From Alphaproteobacteria bacterium (GTDB taxonomy: Bacteria > Pseudomonadota > Alphaproteobacteria > Rs-D84): DNA of 64,000 nucleotides. The DNA lies in NCBI GenBank assembly GCA_009777955.1, contig WRKW01000003.1:62001-126000 (forward strand). Direction: 5' to 3'. This document shows positions 61,586 to 64,000 of the stretch, piece by piece (the first letter of the stretch is position 1; every line of letters starts with the position of its first letter). The notes beneath the pieces are model-generated. The model saw only the letters and a list, made by a program, of their open reading frames with translations, was not told where the DNA came from and made no database searches. The position numbers were made by a program, and so were the translations under genes.

Positions 61586-62254
61586 ATGTTCTTAACAAAA
61601 GAAAATAAAATCAAATGGAAATTTTTGGGCGCGGCACTTGTCGCTGTGGTATTGCTTTGTCTGGCGGGGATTCTGTGGCTTGATAAGCACATATTCATTT
61701 TTTTACGCGAATTTGACGGATTATGGGTCAGAATTTTCCAGTTTGCAGGAAGTTCTAAATTTTGGCTTTTCGCATCAATCACAGTATTCGGTATCGCAGG
61801 TTTTTTGTATATAATGTTTTCCAAATTTTGGATTGGCTTTTCCAACAAAGCTCGTCTTTTGTCCCGTATATCTGTTTTTGTTTTCATTTCTGTCTTGCTT
61901 TCCGGTGCGGCGACAGGTGTATTAAAGTTTGTGTTTGGAAGAATGCGCCCCATACTATGGGAAGTTTTCGGCCAAACCGGCTTTTATCCTTTGAACGCGG
62001 AATGGGTGCTAAATTCGTTTCCCAGTGGCCATGCGACCGCAAGTTTTGCTGGTCTTGTCATGATAGGGCTTTGGTTTCCACGTTTAAAATGGGCGACATG
62101 GACGCTGGCGGTTATGGCGGGACTGTCACGCATAAGTCTGGGGGCTCATTGGCCGTCCGATGTCCTGTTGGGGGCGTTTATTGGTATGGTTACAGCTGAT
62201 TTTGTATTTTCAATCTTTAAGCGATCCAGGCGCATGGATTTTTTTGCAAATTAG
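61586..62254 (+). CDS. PAP2-family membrane phosphatase
   Basis: An integral membrane phosphatase of 222 residues with about six helices, probably acting on lipid phosphates such as undecaprenyl diphosphate or lipid A. The three PAP2 motifs are intact: KFVFGRMRP (114-122), PSGH near 146 in NSFPSGHATASF, and SRISLGAHWPSD with His188 and Asp192. The ATG directly follows the stop of the fusion gene, so the two are coupled. In that setting, recycling of the lipid carrier used in glycan export is a reasonable guess. Confidence 0.9.
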   Translation: MFLTKENKIKWKFLGAALVAVVLLCLAGILWLDKHIFIFLREFDGLWVRIFQFAGSSKFWLFASITVFGIAGFLYIMFSKFWIGFSNKARLLSRISVFVFISVLLSGAATGVLKFVFGRMRPILWEVFGQTGFYPLNAEWVLNSFPSGHATASFAGLVMIGLWFPRLKWATWTLAVMAGLSRISLGAHWPSDVLLGAFIGMVTADFVFSIFKRSRRMDFFAN

Positions 62255-62272
62255 ATTTATTTGTGGTATAAT
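62244..62272 (+). promoter_or_regulatory. Promoter of the Pro-rich outer-membrane protein gene
   Basis: TTGCAA, 17 bases, TATAAT, overlapping the end of the PAP2 gene. Confidence 0.75.
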
Positions 62273-62297
62273 ACCTTGAAATGCAAAAGGTTTTACC

Positions 62298-63530
62298 ATG
62301 AAAAAACAAAAGTCTTTATTAATTCGGGCTGTTGCGGTTTTTGGAATTCCGACAGTAATCTTTATTTCTGGCGAATCAAAAGCTGCGACGACAACGGTGC
62401 GGAGAGAACCCGCCCCGATACATATTCAGAATAATATAAATATCACCAGTCGACCCCAAATCCACGATACACGGCCATCCCCCGATGTGCAGCAGCTAAG
62501 GTATACGGAAGAACCGGCACCTGTAACAAAACCTGTACCGGCACCTGCGCCGGTGGCAAAGCCTGTCCAAAGGTCAGAGCCTGTACGCCAACCCGCACCG
62601 CAACCTGCGCCAAGAAAGGCCGGTAATAAATCGACAATTGCGGATCCTTTCTTCCAGCCAGCCCAGGGTAACATAGGAAGTGTGACAGAAATCGGCTGGT
62701 CAAAGAATTCGTATAATTTCAAAATCCCGGCGTTAAATCCGGAAATTGTGGATAATCCGGGTGGGTTTTTCCCCGGCATTACCGGAAATTGGAAATCCAC
62801 GTCATTATATATAAAAGAAGATTTGTCGTACGGAATTACGGATGATTTATCCATAATCGGCAGCATAACGTACAGCATGGATAATTTCAGAATGGGCTGG
62901 GGTGATGCCGATGGTTCGGTGGATAAAGGTAAAGATAGCGGATTCGGCCAATACGGTATCGGTATTCAATGGCAGTTTATGGATAGTTCTGAATGGATTG
63001 GATATATAGGAACTTATTATCAGCATCAGGAAATGGCAAATCTGATTATATTGGATACAAAAATTGGCAAAAAGGTTAATAACTCTACCGTTGTTTATGG
63101 AATCGGTCGTTTGTGGGGTGTAAACTGGCGAACGGATTCTTATGGCAACGGGCTAGAGGATGCTGATGGCTATGTGGCGTATTTGGCATTGGAAACAGAA
63201 GTTGATATATCGTTGTTTATCGAGGGTGGGGTCGGCGTTTTCACTGCATTGGATGATCAATGGTCGCTGGAACTGGAAACACTTTTGGGTGATTACGAAT
63301 GGCACAGCCAGTTGGGCATTTCTGCAAAGGTCAGCTTTCAACCGACAGACCGGTTTTCGATAGGGCTTTTGGGCAGAATGTCAATATGGGATTCCGCCAA
63401 TAGCAAGGACGATATCGGGTTATACATGTGGAATGATAAGAAAAATCTTGCCCCAGGATTTGTCGGAAATGCAAAGATGAAAGATTATTCCGATATGTCG
63501 CTTGGATTAAGGATACAATTGTATTTTTAA
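62298..63530 (+). CDS. Predicted outer-membrane protein with Pro-rich N-terminal linker
   Basis: A 410-residue exported protein I do not recognise. The signal peptide (LLIRAVAVFGIPTVIFISGE) is followed near residues 70-110 by a Pro/Val/Ala/Lys linker (EEPAPVTKPVPAPAPVAKPV) of the sort that spans peptidoglycan. The remaining 290 residues alternate strands with aromatic and Gly residues (LSYGITDDLSIIGSITYS, FGQYGIGIQWQFMDSSEW, DMSLGLRIQLYF) and end in Phe, so a beta-barrel is likely. AAAAGG precedes the ATG. A similar but partial gene follows. Confidence 0.75.
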   Translation: MKKQKSLLIRAVAVFGIPTVIFISGESKAATTTVRREPAPIHIQNNINITSRPQIHDTRPSPDVQQLRYTEEPAPVTKPVPAPAPVAKPVQRSEPVRQPAPQPAPRKAGNKSTIADPFFQPAQGNIGSVTEIGWSKNSYNFKIPALNPEIVDNPGGFFPGITGNWKSTSLYIKEDLSYGITDDLSIIGSITYSMDNFRMGWGDADGSVDKGKDSGFGQYGIGIQWQFMDSSEWIGYIGTYYQHQEMANLIILDTKIGKKVNNSTVVYGIGRLWGVNWRTDSYGNGLEDADGYVAYLALETEVDISLFIEGGVGVFTALDDQWSLELETLLGDYEWHSQLGISAKVSFQPTDRFSIGLLGRMSIWDSANSKDDIGLYMWNDKKNLAPGFVGNAKMKDYSDMSLGLRIQLYF

Positions 63531-63568
63531 ATGATTACGGCGAATAACCGGTAAAACGAAAGTTAAAA

Positions 63569-64000
63569 ATGAAAGCATTAAAACTGTATTCTATATCTTT
63601 CGCATGTACATTGTGCTTAATGCTTTGTTCCCCCGCACGCGCCAATCTGCATGAAGAAAATTTACAAAATCATCGTGCTGGTAATATAGACAATGTTACA
63701 ACCCGCAGGGATGCTATCCGGCTTGACACCGAAGATCCTTTATTCTTTGCACGGCAGGGCGACTTTCTATTCAAGACCCAGGGCAGCTTTGGCGGCACCC
63801 ATCTGCGCGCTTCTGAAAATTTGCTTGTCGGCATAAACAATAGTTTGAATTTGTTTGCGGACATAAAATACCAACAAAATTTTGATGGACCGGATGATGG
63901 TTTTTCTGGATTCGGATTCGGGATGATGTATCGGTTCAATAACGGGCCTTTTCTGTCGGACGTATTCGCGGGGCTTGAATTGGCGGGAAATTCCAAAGTT
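63569..64000 (+). CDS. Predicted outer-membrane protein (3' truncated by window edge)
   Basis: An open frame running off the window. 144 codons are visible: signal peptide (LKLYSISFACTLCLMLCSPA, cleaved near ARA), a polar stretch, then strand-like segments FLFKTQGSFGGTHLRAS, NNSLNLFADIKYQQNF and GFGFGMMYRFNNG that resemble the barrel region of the preceding protein. A tandem pair of related outer-membrane proteins is likely. The ribosome site is weak (AAAGTTAAAA). Confidence 0.7.
   Translation, partial: MKALKLYSISFACTLCLMLCSPARANLHEENLQNHRAGNIDNVTTRRDAIRLDTEDPLFFARQGDFLFKTQGSFGGTHLRASENLLVGINNSLNLFADIKYQQNFDGPDDGFSGFGFGMMYRFNNGPFLSDVFAGLELAGNSKV

Overview
This window reads as a chromosomal segment of a Gram-negative bacterium, most likely an uncultured alphaproteobacterium with a fairly compact genome of moderate GC (my estimate by eye). 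It encodes a two-membrane envelope: LolCD, LptD, LptF and LptG, a SurA-like chaperone, SecB and SecDF, and several beta-barrel proteins. The AddB-type repair protein, the DUF721 protein, the LppC-type lipoprotein beside rsmI and the MutL with an endonuclease motif fit Alphaproteobacteria. Several textbook operons are broken up: ruvA without ruvB, nusA without rimP, infB without rbfA, addB without addA, pnp without rpsO. Species-level placement is not possible from the sequence alone.

Layout. 1-2.6 kb: lolC (cut by the window edge), lolD and an unknown membrane protein. 2.6-5.8 kb: tRNA-Gly and tRNA-Tyr, then an AT-rich block with a HAD phosphatase, a small alpha/beta hydrolase and an unknown protein. 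5.8-14 kb: LppC lipoprotein, rsmI, engB, an unknown 429-aa protein, addB and an acyl-CoA ligase. 14-21 kb: xthA, secB, mltA, DUF721, ruvC-yebC, ruvA-mnmE. 21-26 kb: a minus-strand run lptF-lptD-surA-like-rlmN. 26-30 kb: nusA-infB. 30-31.5 kb: two arrays of REP-like hairpin repeats around a Cys-rich secreted protein. 31.5-37 kb: accBC, yidD, rnpA, pnp, ybaB, tRNA-Val. 37-40 kb: a candidate small RNA, a J-domain protein, xerD, an unlisted 43-aa membrane protein, lptG. 40-49 kb: greA, mutL, yajC-secD-secF, a degenerate S41 protein, an MFS transporter, recA. 49-57.5 kb: a GT8 glycosyltransferase, typA, serS, and the deoxynucleotide cluster. 57.5-64 kb: surface genes.

Two functional groups stand out. 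The first makes deoxynucleotides: a class II (adenosylcobalamin-dependent) ribonucleotide reductase, dUTPase and cob(I)alamin adenosyltransferase in a minus-strand run, with thioredoxin reductase divergent from them. A near-consensus NrdR box and a weaker second one lie at the reductase promoter. The second is a surface locus: an outer-membrane protein, a secreted collagen-like protein dominated by Gly-X-Gln triplets, a methyltransferase-glycosyltransferase fusion, a PAP2 phosphatase, and two further predicted outer-membrane proteins.

The best candidates for undescribed biology are a roughly 93-nt small RNA near 37.0 kb with a near-consensus promoter and terminator; the collagen-like protein beside the fusion enzyme; leaderless-type promoters at rnpA, lptG and lptF; and the hairpin repeats with interchangeable tips. 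No phage, insertion sequence, CRISPR array or rRNA was found.
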